NCBI GenBank assembly: GCA_034231615.1
Contig: CM067298.1
Span: 52,666,883-52,730,882 of the forward strand
Direction: 5' to 3'
Length of the DNA stretch: 64,000 nt
Origin: Meghimatium bilineatum
Lineage: Eukaryota > Mollusca > Gastropoda > Stylommatophora > Philomycidae
The translations under genes and the position numbers were made by a program. Below, in pieces: positions 34,932-48,119 of this stretch (position 1 is its first letter; each line of letters begins with the position of its first letter). The notes under the pieces are model-generated. The model was not told the origin of the DNA. It did not search any database and was given only the letters and a program-made list of their open reading frames with translations.

Positions 34932-36138
34932 TGTTGGTCCCTAGCGCATGATAATGTACTTTCTCACAGGACAGCAGCTGTGCAGGAATTTTTAGCCAAA
35001 AAAAACAATCATCCGCTATACTCTCTAGATTTGTATCCCTTTGATTATTTTCTATTTCCAAAACTAAAACTATTAACCTTTATGACTCTGCGGTAGCAAT
35101 ATTGCGCCTATGAGCACAGGGTACATTGTGCCTGCGGGCGCAATCCCGCTACATACGACATCGCCCGATTCCAGAGTATGGAACTTCACGAAGTAATGAT
35201 CCAGTGACATAAAAAACCTGCCAAACGAAGCTAGGAATACGTCACAGTTTAAAGGTCAAATTCCTTTACTCATTACGATTTCAAGAACGGAGAAAGCTGG
35301 CTGGTTTTGTCAATGAATTTCTAGAGCGACGGCCATTTTGTAGCCATATTTTACTATCAAATTGAGTACCGCGTGGCATGGCTAAGTGATCGTGACTACA
35401 TGTTTTAATTGTTGTTTTTTGTGTTTAATATGTTGTTATTTGATAAGAATATTTGTGTAGTCGTTCAAAAACACAAAAATAATATGTATCAGGGGTGCCA
35501 CGTGTGTGCATAGACAATAATTATGCTACGTGTCGGCCTAGACCTAGTGTTGACCGGACGGCCGTTATATGCGATTTCGTCACATTTTATTAGTTTATTT
35601 AGTTCATATTATATTAGTTTTGATATAAAACAATATATATACAATAAGTAAAGGTATTTATGAGGATTTTATCAATGTTTCCACACATTGCTCAAGTATT
35701 AGGGTCGTCAAGAAGTTATATGTGCGATTTGAAAATAGCGTTTGGCGATTTGTTCCCGAAATTTCAACTTCACAACTTGCTCACAACTGTCATATCATAC
35801 TTACAACAACAAAAAAAAACATGACTATATTCACTATTCACTCCGTTATGTAGATATGCAAAAATTATTTTTATATCTTTTAAAACAATAAAGTTATCAT
35901 GTTTTCAAAACACCCACCATCAATAACACAAATTTTCCAAAAAAGAATTCAGACCGAAGGGGATGTTTCTTAATTTTTAATTCAGAGCCCTAGAGGTTAA
36001 AAGAACACCTCTTTGATGATATTCAATGGGCTTATAACAAGTAATCTAAGGGCCAGAACAAAAGATGATTTCCAGAGGTCATTCAAGTATTTATTTTAGA
36101 TTGTGTCACTGTTTCAATCCCAAAGGAGAGATTACTTT
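34932..36138 (+). pseudogene. Unit 2 copy: mariner relic split by TTAA element
   Basis: Same as 16039-17245. The inserted TTAA element is 35073-36000. Confidence 0.85.
35073..36000. mobile_element. Unit 2 copy: TTAA element family 1 inside mariner
   Basis: Same as 16180-17107. Confidence 0.9.
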
Positions 36139-36301
36139 GAATAAAATCACTAGTAAAATAAGTCTTTCCTTATTTTGTTTTTTAAAATTTTGGTCTCATT
36201 ATTGGAATTATATAAATTAATAATAATGCATGTAATTTCTAAATATTTAGTATTCCTGGTTGCATAACATCGCTTATTGTGTCTTAACATCAATGCAATC
36301 A

Positions 36302-36963
36302 TTAACCCTATAAATGCCAATCTGGCCTAAAAGTGGTAGCAAAGTCCTTTCTATAGTATTAGGGTTATTTTGATAGCACTGTAATTTTAAAAAAAATTAT
36401 AATATGATGGAATAAATGTGTGTAATATACTACACCATGGATAAAAATACTAAATGAAACAAACTTAACAAATTTCTTTTTTTGTTTGTGATATGAAATA
36501 ACAATGGTTAAAAATTCAAAAATTTAAAGGGTTTTGTTTTTTAAAACATAAATTCATACATTTTCTTATAGGAAATTGTAGTATCTGATAAACATAACTA
36601 GATGACTGAATCAATTTATAGTGACTATTGAGAGGTAGTTTGAAAGAATATTTTGTATGGTGTAGGTTTGAGTAAGTGTAAGTTTGAGTAAGAGTAAGGT
36701 AGGTTTGAGTCAGCATTCGTAAAACTATGAAATACATAACATTTTTCCTTTAATCAAGGTTAAAGTCAATATTTTATTATTAAAACACCCAAAATTTATA
36801 CCATATGTTTGGTACGTTATCCAATATACTTTCAAAAAATATATAGTTATCTGGTCCTGTGAGTTCTTTTTCAACACATTTCTGACAATTTTGTTAAACT
36901 ATTCAAAAAAATCAAAATCACCCTGATAATGCAGACATTTCTATTTTACAATTTGAGGGTTAA
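36302..36963. mobile_element. Unit 2 copy: 662-base TTAA element
   Basis: Same as 17409-18070. Confidence 0.6.
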
Positions 36964-37010
36964 GATTGTCTCCCTCATTCATTCTTGTTCATTTATAATT
37001 GAAGCGTATG

Positions 37011-37208
37011 CTATTCCTCTTCTGCATTCATTTTTAAACTGATTAAATTGCCATGGATTACAGTTAGTGAGATCTGCGCCTTTCGGCTGAATACCTCCAA
37101 CTTCAGCATGGATTCTGGGTCACTTTGACCACTGGGATTGGACAGACAAAACCTCTTTAACCACCTCATGATAGGCAGCATTGTTGCTATTCTTTGCTCC
37201 TTTTTGAG
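37011..37208 (-). repeat. Unit 2 copy: SINE-like family A
   Basis: Same as 18118-18316, minus one C. Confidence 0.75.
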
Positions 37209-38456
37209 TCCTGGCAATACATTGTGCATATCCTATTTATGATAGCTTTTCAACTATTATAGAAATTAGGCGCCGCTAGTACATTTAATTGCATTGCAGT
37301 ACAATGTGAATGATCGGGTTTTGAACCATGATTAAGTTTGATGGGGCTGTATTCGTGGGGCCGGCCCACTAACCACTTTTATAACTGAGCAGACCTTGTC
37401 CTGCACTGTATACTTTGCATTCTTATCATTTATTTTTATCTCAGAGGTTCCAGTCAATCTGTCTTGTTTTGCTGAGAGTATGACAGATATGTTTATGCTT
37501 TGTAATATCTACTTTGGTGACTTGTGTTAGTTCCACAAAAACACTTTATTACATATGTCTTGATATGTATTTTAATATTTATTGGCATGCTAAATTTAGA
37601 TGTGCCGAGATTTGCAAAAAGAAAACACATTTATACTCACTGGCTCAAATTGTAATAAAACTGTTACAATTTTTGCAATTGCAAAAAAAAATTATATATA
37701 TAGTAGCCCGGAATAAAGTGTTGCACGGGGTAAAACATTGCAGCAGGTTTTTCTGGTAGCTTATGTGACTAGGGCAGACACCAACATTGCAATATTTTAC
37801 ACAGCGAGGTTTGATAGTTCAAGGATGAGTAAATTTTCAACAATGTGGAATAATATTTTTTCACTATGTTTGATATATTTTTTTTGCAACTGTTTGCACT
37901 CTTGCCTGCTGTTATTAATATCGTGATTTTTTAAATGTTTAAACTAAAATATATCTTGTGTGGTTAAGTAATTAAGCACATTATCGTGTCAGACTACTTT
38001 GTTTTTTTCATCGGAATTTATGATAGTTGCTAACAATGCAATTTGGGGCAAAGTGTTGCATTTAAAATGTACGAAAAAATGCTGATGTCATGAGAAAGTT
38101 GCAGATGCCGACCTAAAGCTGGGAGAGATCATATATATGGTTATGTTGTTCGTCCATAGTAACTGACGATGATTATAATGATCATCTAATCATACCAAGA
38201 CATTGTTAGCTTTAAAACTGAACTTAAAATTATTTTTTATTCAAACTTTTAAAATTAAGATTAAAGTTATGAAACTAGGTATATCTATTCTTAGCACACA
38301 TTTATACACCGCCGGTATGCTTGACCTGTTGCAGTGGCGATCTTCCCTACGACATTTTGACCCAAAAAATAGGACAAAGTGTTTTTTTTTACCAATATGT
38401 TCATAAATTCTCTTACTACTGTCTGCGTGTAACTTATGTTTTCAATAATGTCATGA

Positions 38457-38557
38457 CGAATGCATCTGTGGGTCTCACCAATAGCCCTTAATAGATGACA
38501 TGCTATATATTGAGGCTCTCTTATGGAAGCTTTGTAGCATGTCATCTATACAATTAT
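38457..38557 (-). repeat. Unit 2 copy: family C hairpin
   Basis: Same as 19565-19665. Confidence 0.65.
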
Positions 38558-39556
38558 AGGCCTCCTCTGAGTAGAAGGCTCCTTCAATAAGTAGTGCACT
38601 AAGCTGAAAGCTGAAGTCTCCTGGGTATGAAATAAAGCTGAGAAACACCACCCCATTGCATATAGGAAGTAAAAGTTAATTGCTTGTAATTCCTGGGGCT
38701 CTCAAACAAACAATAACCTCACAATTGTAAGATGATGGATGGATAAACTATACACTTTGGCAGTTTGGTCTCTCATAGTTCGAGTCTAGTTGTCAGAATA
38801 TGCTAAAACGTGAAAAGTGTGACACTTTGCCCCCAGCTACCCTTTATATTGATGAATATCTGCAATTTTGATGTGATTTTCTGTAACACACTGTTTTCAT
38901 GCTATAATGGTACAAGAAACATGAGTATAGTGATTGTCTGAACTGATATCATTATACAGGGGCGTTCCATATCTTTCTGAAAATGGCAAAGATGCATGCT
39001 GATAGTTCCCCTGGGGCATTGATTTTTACACTTTTCTACTTCTACCCATCAATCTTGCTCCTCTGCTATGTCCTTGAAAATTCCAAACTCCCTCAAGCTC
39101 CCTCAAGCTCTTAACAATCTCATCCACTATGATGTCCTTGTCCAACAAACACATAGAGAGAATCTACAATGTCTCAACTTCAGCATTACCAGGGCAAAAT
39201 ATCAACATATTATTACATTTCATATGGATAGCTGAGACATCATCTGTACTTTAGATACAAAACTTCACAACAGATATATGACATCTGCTTTGTAACACAG
39301 TAACCTACACTAGTAAATAACATTGCTCTGCTTCTTTTCATGAAAACTTCATGATTACTGAGATCCCAGAGTTGCTTTCACTTATTACAACTCTTTACTA
39401 AGTAACAATCCAGAGCATACTTATCTCCTATTACCATGAGTGTTTGCAAATTTTAAGAGTGCTGTCTTGAAAAAAATATTAAAAGATTAAATCAATATAT
39501 AGCGCTTTGAAATCTTCAATATGTCATAATGAATGTTTGCATTGTTTGAAGGACAT

Positions 39557-40455
39557 TTAACCTTTAGCAAGCCAGATTAAAAAATACGAAACGTCTCCCT
39601 GTCACCGGATTCTTTTTTGAAAATTTGCGTTATTGATGGTGACTGTTTTGAAAATGTGATAATTTTTTGGTTGTTAGAGATATTTAAATAATATTTGCAC
39701 ATATAAATAAAGAATTGAATTATGCATATATTGGTGTAATTTATGTACGTGTGTGTGTGATACCAGACGTATGAGAAAGTGGTAAAGACGTTTTTCACAA
39801 AAAACATATATTTTATAACAAATAAAGAGGGAAAAAATAAGAAAGAAAATTAACTTACCTTACATATCGAATTCCTTGGCAACACTGTAAACTAAATCAC
39901 GCAAATCGGTTGTATTTATGTTCTTTCACTGCGAAATTATCAAAATATAGCCGTGGGAACTGTATAAAACATGTAGATTTGCAGTAAAATAGTTCTTTGA
40001 GCTTAGGCCTAGAGTTATTTTTTCTGCCACTTCAAAATATTTGATATCAAACGTACAAGTCCCCAAACCAACACGGCATTCTGTATATTCACTGCTGTGA
40101 AACTAAATAACCTAATAATCCATGATTCAAACCACGATTCAATGTTATTTTATTCGAAATACGATGAAATAAAGGTCTATAAAACCGATCCATCATCATG
40201 GCATCGTACCGGTGTACAGATGTGGTCAGATTAATTGCTCTTAAACTTTTACGAATAGCTAGCCATTCTCAAAAACGATCATTTCGGAAGTGGGGGATGT
40301 ACCGGCTTCGATTGCGCATGTCCCCAGCTATGTGCACGGACTGTGGCACGTGTAAATCTCACGATATTATCGTTGGGTGGGCCGGGCCGCCAAAAGCGCG
40401 CGCTGCCATTTTGTTTCTCGGCGGCCGGGATTGATATAGGCTTGGTGAAGGTTAA
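39557..40455. mobile_element. Unit 2 copy: TTAA element family 1
   Basis: Same as 20665-21563. Confidence 0.8.
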
Positions 40456-40714
40456 ATCCCCAGGTTATTTTCCAAGAGCCAGAATCTTATTTCTTATAAT
40501 ACAGGACCGGTCTTCCTATACATTATTTTCAATATATCGAACAAGCTTACCTGCGAAAAATTACGAATTACTAATGGATTTATCAACGAACCAACTAAAA
40601 TACTATATTCTGTGGAAGTAGTCATTTTGAATGATATAGTAGCCCTAATGAGTTAGTTTTAGTAATACAGGGGAATTACTTTATAGTGCATATGTACACA
40701 GCAAAATTCCCTAT

Positions 40715-41784
40715 TTAACTCATTCCGCCCGTTAAACACTTTATATCGTTGCAGATAGAAGCCTCATTCTGGACGTGTCCACGATTATTCATTCTTGAAG
40801 ATACACCATCTAAATTTGCTTCGTTTGGATTGCAAATGACAAGTATTACTTATTTAGCCGTTTTAACATTTAGAAATCTGGCTAGCGAAAGGAAATCCTC
40901 ACTGTGTGATTAGACGCATATGGCATTTATTTTAAATTAAAATTCAAACAACGTAGGTTCAGATTTTCTGAAATTTGCAAAATGGTTTCATCTTTCACTA
41001 GTAAGAAAGCTCAAAGGTTTAACAAACATCAGGCTATATTAATTATTCTTAGAGAGTTTTATAATTGGGGATATTATTTCAAGTGATGTGTTGGAAAACA
41101 ACAGTGTTTTCAATTTTAACAGTGGAGATTACAGACTTGTTGAAAATCGGAAAAGAAATAGACCTAATCAGGTAAGGGGAAAAAAGCTAAAAAATTGTAA
41201 AACTGTTCTTGCTGCTATTATTTCTGAAGAATCAGATTGCCTAGTGACAGAAATAATAATCTTGCACTAGGTTATACAGAAAATAGAGTTAGACCTAATG
41301 ATAATATTGAGTGGAATAAAGTTCAACTTTGGAAATTCAATACTTGGGAATATTTCGTAAAGTTTCGCAATATTTTTTCAGTTCTGAAATTTGACATGAG
41401 AAACAAAAAATGGCATAAAACCCTAGGCAGTTGATAGATTTACTTCAAATAAATAAATTATGATATGTAAATGGATGGTCAAGACATCTACTTTAGTAAG
41501 ATTGGATAGCAACATTTCAAGCAAGACAAGTAAAATTAAATGTCAGTAGAACAAAATATACGTTAAAAAAAATGTATGTTCATCTAACATTCCTGTTTGT
41601 GGTGTAATTTGTATATTTTTATATGGATTCCACATTCAGTTATCTTTCTTTTGATAACTTATATGACCTTGCAAAGCTAATACTTCTTCAGGAAGCTTAC
41701 ACATAATTCATGTTGCTGTTCAAAAAGTAGCCTAAAATTAATTACGTCCAAACCATGGCAATAATTCCATCCTGAAATAGTCAA
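40715..41784 (+). mobile_element. TTAA element family 2, full copy
   Basis: Begins TTAACTCATTCCGCC and ends ATCCTGAAATAGTCAA (the last TTAA mutated to TCAA). It aligns along its length with 45716-46846: shared blocks include TTTAGCCGTTTTAACATTTA, CATCAGGCT, GTTTTATAATTGG and AATGATAATATTGAGTGG. Short readings such as SGDYRLVENRKRNRPNQVR could be transposase remnants, but no catalytic motif is seen. The duplication breakpoint (40900) falls inside it. Confidence 0.8.
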
Positions 41785-41823
41785 CAACACTTTTCAAAAT
41801 CTCCAATTAGTGTATTCCTTATA

Positions 41824-42000
41824 CAGTGGAATCTCGTTAAACAAATCCAGTTTTAACGAAATTTCCCTCTTTTACGGCACTTGTAAAAAAATCCGGATTA
41901 TTTTACATCTTATAAATTTTTAAATTGTACTATAATCCATGCATTTAACTATATCTCTGTATAACAAACTAGTTTTAAAAAAAATTTTGAGGTAACAATT
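41824..42000. mobile_element. pogo/Tigger-like MITE fragment
   Basis: TA then CAGTGGAATCTCGTTAAACAA resembles pogo/Tigger termini and the better copy at 62219-62398. A right terminus was not located. Confidence 0.4.
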
Positions 42001-42249
42001 TACATAATCTGAACTAACCTCAAATTTTCACAAGCTACCTGTTTTTGAACCATATTCAAAGGTGGGTAAGAGAGAGAAAGTAATAAATTACCAGTCAGGG
42101 ACAGACCAAAGCACTGAAAATAATGGTATGGACTGGGTCATGGGTGTGTGTATTTTAGGTGGGTGACCTTGTATTTCATTGCATGTTGTTAGACTAAGCA
42201 AGACATTCACTGGAGTCCCTCACCAATACAGTTCTGTGGACTCATTGGG

Positions 42250-42625
42250 AATAGCTCTTATAAAGTGGTGCAATTTAACGCTTTCTGTGATTTTCATTGG
42301 CTGTCGACACAAAGTATAGTATACACAGTGACCAATAAAAACATAAGAAAAGTAAAATTGTACCATTTTAGAAGGATACATCGGCATGACTATTGTCAAG
42401 TGACTAGATTCAGTGCATTGTAAGATAATGCTTGTTGGTGAAGAGGTTAGGGTACTCCTTTAACTCATACCCATAATCATCAACATTTAAGACCTGCGGC
42501 CTCAAAGGGAATCATCCTTCTAAAGTGTCGCATTTGGATTTTCCCATGATATACATTGATGAATGTGTGATAGTGAAAATCACAGAAAATGGCAAAGGTA
42601 CTACTTTTGAAAGATGTTTCCCAGA
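42250..42625. repeat. Imperfect foldback repeat
   Basis: GCTTTCTGTGATTTTCATTGG near 42280 is matched in inverse by GTGAAAATCACAGAAAATGGC near 42570, enclosing about 270 bases. It could be a decayed MITE; no class is assigned. Confidence 0.35.
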
Positions 42626-42976
42626 TAAATCATCAGGTCTTATATTTGTCCATAAACACTGAGTTACTCATGAAAGCCAAATATCTATAACAAAACAATC
42701 CCCCTGTTGCTAAAATAAACCATGTCAACTCCTCCCTCTCCTATCACTAAAATAAGCCACAGAAACAAGCCAGACAAAGCAATACATACCTCATTTTTCC
42801 CATCATTAAAGTTGAAATGTGTTGACCCTAGATTTCACTAAAAACTACAATGTAGATCAAAGAGTAAACAATACCTTCCCACAAGGAACTTGTACATTGA
42901 ACTGGCACTGAAACCTAGTGATTATGGTATGTTGTATGAAACATTGTGCAAGGGACATAGCTTATGATATCAATAA

Positions 42977-43075
42977 ACTTGTAACCCGTGAGGGTACCAC
43001 ATTGGATGCTTCAGCACACTTGAGTCTTCTAGCGATTTTTAATCTTCAATGATGCGAATGAGTGCGATAAAATCT
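42977..43075 (-). mobile_element. LINE family R, extreme 3' fragment
   Basis: ACCCGTGAGGGTACCACATTGGATGCTTCAGCACAC matches the 3' ends at 10830 and 46890. Confidence 0.65.
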
Positions 43076-43459
43076 AAATACTAACTTGCGATAATAATTG
43101 TCCATAACTGTATAACGAAATCGGTTATTACACACATTTCCTGCCAGTCCCGATGATTCTTGATTCCACTATATAACTATATAGTAAATGTTGGTTATTA
43201 CATAACATAAATATTTTGTCAGTTGGGATCAATTTGTAATATAGGGATTTCATAATTAATGCTGTGGTTGCCAAGTTACTGAAATACGAAAGAATTTGAA
43301 CATCATTGTAGTTTTTTTTACTAAGGGTATATATTTGAAATTTGATGATCATCAAAGTTGGTCAGAAAAGTGTTAACATAGAAGTCTGAAAGCAAGCAAA
43401 TAAGTTTTGAGGAACCTGATATTAATGACTGATGAAAACAGCTCAATAACAGGTGGTCA

Positions 43460-43830
43460 TGCAGAGTTGTCACAGTGAATCTGGTCTTAGGTAATCATTC
43501 TGAGTTCATCCACAATTTTAAAGCATAAAATTGCAGGATATGTTCTGAATCTGTGCTGCCTGCCCACATGTAAACAGAAGTGATGGAACCAGTATTAGTC
43601 TATGAAGCTGTTTGTCCTATTCTGATGCAGAAAACTGGCTCAGTTCTGTCAAGATAGTTGTCTTTTGGGTGGTGAACTTTCCTAATAGCTTTCATGAGGG
43701 TCCTGTTTTCTTGGTAGGTAATTTTTTGATCGTTTTGTTCCTGTTTGCTTCGTCTTTTGCCAGCACATTTGTCTTTTAATTTCATGGTATCCCACAGTGG
43801 GATGGTATCCACTGTAGTACTACCCCTCAT
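43460..43830 (-). mobile_element. LINE RNase H-type C-terminal fragment
   Basis: The minus strand reads VVLQWIPSHCGIP then, with frame breaks, KTGPS, QTASSTD-like and CGQAAQIQNI. This is the late RNase H motif followed by the zinc-binding-like tail of jockey-type ORF2. Stops throughout. Confidence 0.65.
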
Positions 43831-44079
43831 TAGTCAGTCGGACACACTGCAGACACCTTCATCATCATCATCCCAATTGAGCTGAATGATCATTGTCATT
43901 TTGACAGATGAACAACCCTTGATTACATTCAGAATTGAGAGTTTAATGGAATCATTAACTTATAGAGGTTTAATACTTTCAATGCCACAGATGATGACAT
44001 AATATCCAATAAAAACATTATGTCCAAAGATACTGATTTCAAAACCTGCCGTAGACAATTCTGTAGAAAAGACTTCAGA

Positions 44080-44190
44080 AAGCAAAGGCAACCTACTCAA
44101 CGTAGTTATATTGCCCAGAAAATCACTACAGCCAAAAATGCTAGGTTGATGACTACATCTTGAACAGAATATGCTACATATTTTTTGTGT
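44080..44190 (+). repeat. SINE-like family B copy
   Basis: CAGAAAGCAAAGGCAACCTACTCAACG, GCCCAGAAAATCACTACAGCC and ATGCTAGGTTGATGACTACAT match 14130-14245. It is interrupted at its right end by the TTAA element that starts at 44192. Confidence 0.7.
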
Positions 44191-44191
44191 G

Positions 44192-44861
44192 TTAATATCC
44201 CTTACAGTGCCACGGATGATTTTTGTTGTCAGTGAATATTACTTTTTTCATGGGGAATTTTGCTGAATCTATACTAGTATTATTCCGTCCCTGACTTTTT
44301 TACAAATAGCATTTCAAAATGCCGGTTATTAGATTTGTTCAGTGCTGATTATATAATTGGAAGTTTACTGATTTTATTGCAGCTTTTCAGTGAACACTAC
44401 AAAATGGAAAGTGTATCTAATGATAACTGGTCAAAAGTAACTGATGCGAATGTGATAATATGGAATTAAAATCAGATTAGAGTAATGGCAGGCATAGATC
44501 TATACATGATAGATCTACATGTTTGATCAAGCGATGAATATCAACTTGAAAACATGAGCTTGACACTGCAATTACTAGACAAAATAATTCAAAAAATAAT
44601 TTTTCATAAAAAAATTATTTTTCAAATAAATAAGTTTCATTGAAAATGAAACCTTTTTGAAAAATATTGAGATTAAATGTTTTTGGGAAGCTTATTCTTG
44701 TGTAGACATCTTGTATAAGTTTCAAAGCCCTAACGTTATTGGTTGATTTTATAATTATTTCTTAGAACAACCACTGACAATCAGACCTCATCACACCTAA
44801 ACAGAACTGCGTGGCAGTGGAAAACACTTGGATTAAAAAGATGTGGCAGTAAAAGTGTTAA
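44192..44861. mobile_element. Possible TTAA-flanked element (670 bases)
   Basis: TTAATATCCCTTACAGTGCCAC at the left and the reverse complement of the right end, TTAACACTTTTACTGCCAC, share a TTAC.GTGCCAC-like core inside TTAA. It holds a foldback AATAATTTTTCATAAAAAAATTATT near 44597. The ends are imperfect. Confidence 0.45.
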
Positions 44862-45155
44862 AGTGTTGGTACATTTCCTTCCTCCATCAACGAAAATGTG
44901 ATTTTGGATTGCAATCGATAATTATAATAAGTGAAACTAAATATTAATGTGATTTTTGGACTGTATGAGAAAATAGAAATTTTATCCAGGGCTACGACTG
45001 TTGTTTGCACATTAAACAAGCTGAAAGGGACTGAACACTTATTGGGATCCCATGTGCAGCAAGTCATTCAGCTTAATGTATGATAATATTGAGTATTTCT
45101 AAACATAGTCTAGAAAGCATATTTTATATATTGAGGCAGCTATGCATTGTCAGAA

Positions 45156-45400
45156 CCTGAAAGGAGCAAAGAATAGCAACACTGTTTACCGTCCATGCAC
45201 GTAACTAGAGGCGACTAAGGTTATGAGGTACAATTGGCTGTTCCATCACATATAGGGTCAAAGTGGCCCAGAAGCCATACTGACAGGCTGAAAGGTGCAG
45301 ATATCACAGCAAAGTTGTAAACTATGACAACACTTTCCATTCTCTATGCTGCATCCTGCTGATCATTAGGAGATTGAGAACGAATGAAAGAGAATATAGT
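45156..45400 (+). repeat. SINE-like family A copy
   Basis: Near-complete copy in sense order: CCTGAAAGGAGCAAAGAATAG, CACTGTTTACCGTCCATGCA, GGCGACTAAGG, CATATAGGGTCA, GGTGCAGATATCACAGC and GAACGAATGAAAGAG at the end. Confidence 0.75.
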
Positions 45401-45489
45401 GAAAAGTAAGTTGAACTTCTAATAAAGAGATGAGGAGAAAAACACTCCTGAACTTCTATAATCTAATATCTGGCTTTGGAATCTGTTCT

Positions 45490-45570
45490 TCACTTTATCT
45501 GTCTTCTTCTTCTGCATTTGTTCTCAAACTCCTGCAGATTAGCAGGATGTAGTCCAGAGAACGGACTTTA
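45490..45570 (-). repeat. SINE-like family A, 3' fragment
   Basis: CTTCTTCTTCTGCATTTGTTCTCAAACTCCTGCAGATTAG and GTAGTCCAGAGAACGGA. It lies head-on to the previous copy. Confidence 0.7.
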
Positions 45571-45715
45571 TCTGTACAGTGTAAAATGGCATTTTCTACA
45601 TCTTCCAAAAAAATAAAACAACTTATACTATTCATTTTAATAAAGTTTGAACAAGTTTATTCAAGTTATACACATTTCAAATACAAAATATGCATGCAAA
45701 CAATTAAGCTGATTA

Positions 45716-46846
45716 TTAACTCAATTCCTACGTAAGCACAATATATTGGGACAGATCCATTTACGATCCTTTTTGAACGTAAGCATGATATTTCGACCAC
45801 CATATATACCATCTAATTTAGCTTCATGGGTTTGTAAATGACAAGTATGAACTTATTTAGCCGTTTAACATTTATAAATCTGGCTAACGAAAGGAGACCC
45901 TTGTCATTGTGTGTGAATGGAAGTGTGGTATATTTATTTCAAATTAAATTTCGAACAACGTAGATTCAACTTTCCAGAAATTAGCAAAATCGCTTCATCT
46001 TCCACAAGCAACAGTGTTGAAACATTTAGGAAACATCAGGCTTTATTATTCATTGAGTTTTATAATTGGAGATGTTATTTCAAGTGACGTGTCTGTAAAA
46101 AAACAGTATTTTTTTTTATTTGACAGTGGAGATTACCAAATATTTTAGAAATCGGAAAATAAATAGACCTATACCTAATAGGCCTATAAGTAAGAGCAGA
46201 AAAATTATAAAACTGTTTCCACTGCTACACTGCTATTGTTTCTAAAGAGTTAAATAGACCTAGTGACAGCAATGATAATATTCCACTACGTTATACAGAA
46301 ATTAGAGTTAGACCTAATGATAATATTGAGTGGAATAAAGTTCAACTTTGGTAATCCAATACTATGTCATGAATACTTGGGGGAATATTTCTAAATTTTC
46401 ATAATATTTTGTTCGGTTCTGTAACTGGAGATGGCACACAAAAAATAGCATAAAACACTATCCCTTTGATAGATTTACTTAAAATAAACTAATTATGATC
46501 AGAAAATGGACATTCAATTCATCTACTTTAGTAAGATTGGATATCAACATTTCAAGACAAGTAAAATTGAGGGTAAGTAGAACAAAATGCATATCCAAAG
46601 AATTTCTCTTTAACTAGCATCCATGTTTGTAGTGTAATTTTTTAATTTTGTTGTTACAATTCTTATATTTTTATATTGTATATGGATTCCACATTCAATT
46701 ATTGTTCTTTTGATACCTTATATGACCTTCCATAGCTAATACTTTGTCTTCGGGAAGCTTGCACCTAAATCATGCTGCGGCCAAAAAATTAGCCTAAAAT
46801 TAATTACGTCCAAATCCTGGAAATAATTGTGTCCTGAAAGAGTTGA
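45716..46846 (+). mobile_element. TTAA element family 2, second copy
   Basis: Begins TTAACTCAATTCCTACG and ends GTCCTGAAAGAGTTGA. The inverted ends (TTAACTC.WTTCM…) and the body match 40715-41784 at moderate divergence. Confidence 0.75.
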
Positions 46847-46859
46847 AGTAAATATTGTA

Positions 46860-47330
46860 TAATCAATCAATCAATAAACCCATAACCCTTCAGGGTCGTA
46901 GGGGTACCACATTGGATGCTTCAGCACACAGAGTCCTCCAGCGAATTCTATCCTCAGCGATGCGGATGAGTGTGGAAATATCTAGCCCTGTCCATTCCTT
47001 GATGTTGTCTGTCCATGTCTTTATTTGTCCTCCTCTGCTTCTTCCACCCTCGACAGTTCCCTGCAGTATTGTTTTTGACAAGGAATCGTGCCTGCATACA
47101 TGTCCGAACCATGTTAGTTTTCGTCGTTTCACTATTGAAAGCAATGGCTCCTGGACACCTGCACACATCTCTACTTTATTTCTTACGTACACATTGGTCT
47201 TATGTTCCCTATAGGAAATTCGTAGAATTCTTCTGTAGCATTTATACTCGAAAGCCTGTAATCTTCTCTCCATGTCCGCAGTGAGTGTCCAACTCTCACA
47301 ACCATACAACACAACAGAAAATTTGAAATC
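46860..47330 (-). mobile_element. LINE 3' end, family R (best-preserved copy)
   Basis: The open frame 46890-47312 on the minus strand reads LYGCESWTLTADMERRLQAF, CYRRILRISYREHKTNVYVR, RKLTWFGHVCRHDSLSKTIL, GRSRGGQIKTWTDNIKEWTG and WRTLCAEASNVVPLRP. This 140-residue C-terminal tail has no stops, so it is the youngest of the family here. It ends with a TTGATTGATTGATT tail (46860-46873). 5' truncated: no YADD box is attached. Confidence 0.85.
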
Positions 47331-47339
47331 AAATTACAT

Positions 47340-47640
47340 CCAGCACACATTGTCCAGAAAATATGCAGAAGACAATGTGCGAGAAGACCCACATTATGAA
47401 TAGTTTCAACCCATTAATATTGGAGGAGATTCTAGAAATCAGGCATGTAGATGACATCACCCTAATGTCAAGAAGACCCACAGTTTTATAACATGATTAT
47501 GTCAGTCAAACATAGTGAGGAACAAAATATTTTCCTTAATGCAAAGAAGACAAAAATAATGCATATCAACAGAAATGAACTCAATCTACAATAGCCATTG
47601 ACAAAGAACAACTAGAAAATGGACAGAAGGAAGAACCAAT
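47340..47640 (+). mobile_element. LINE RT fragment with YADD-like box
   Basis: The plus strand reads ILEEILEIRHVDDITLMSRR then, after a break, LNAKKTKIMHINRNELN. HVDD stands at the place of the YADD box. Opposite orientation to the neighbouring family R tail. Confidence 0.6.
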
Positions 47641-48119
47641 GGAGAATGAACGTGCCATGGTATCCCTTGTGTAGAAAGCCCATACATACATGTGTCATTC
47701 AGCTTAATGTGTGATAATGTTGAGTATTTCTTGAAAATGGCACAAACCGATGGGCACATATCGAAGCAATTGTAAACCAAGATGTCAGTATACAGTGGAT
47801 TAATTTCGAGATTGGATTCAGAGGGTCGCTGGTGGATATATATCATGTTATTACTTTCACAACAAACAAGTAAAAGCAATTTGCATTATGATGATGAAAT
47901 GCTCAGTACACATGTCATCTGAAAAGTTGCATGGTGGATGTCACCAGAACAAGAGAAATAATCATTACACGAAATTCTAAATATCGTTGAGGTCTCAATA
48001 TTTTCACAGACCTACATCTGACATGAATCAACGGGAGTTGTTTCTCATCTTAAATGATCACATTTGACAGTTGAATATAGAGGCTTGACAAAACACACAG
48101 TCAATATGACAAAGAGATG

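Larger units (their letters stand above)
22008..40900 (+). repeat. Tandem segmental duplication, unit 2 (18,893 bases)
   Basis: Second direct copy of 3118-22007. Offsets are +18890 before the C run, +18893 after it, +18892 after the missing C near 37200, and +18893 after the extra T near 40863. The right boundary is where unit 1 jumps back to AGTTTTTC while unit 2 continues ACTGTGTGATTAG at 40901. The two ends share one base (A). Confidence 0.95.

Noticed and set aside
46855..47214. Plus-strand 119-residue open frame
   Set aside because: Antisense shadow of the family R RT tail on the minus strand.
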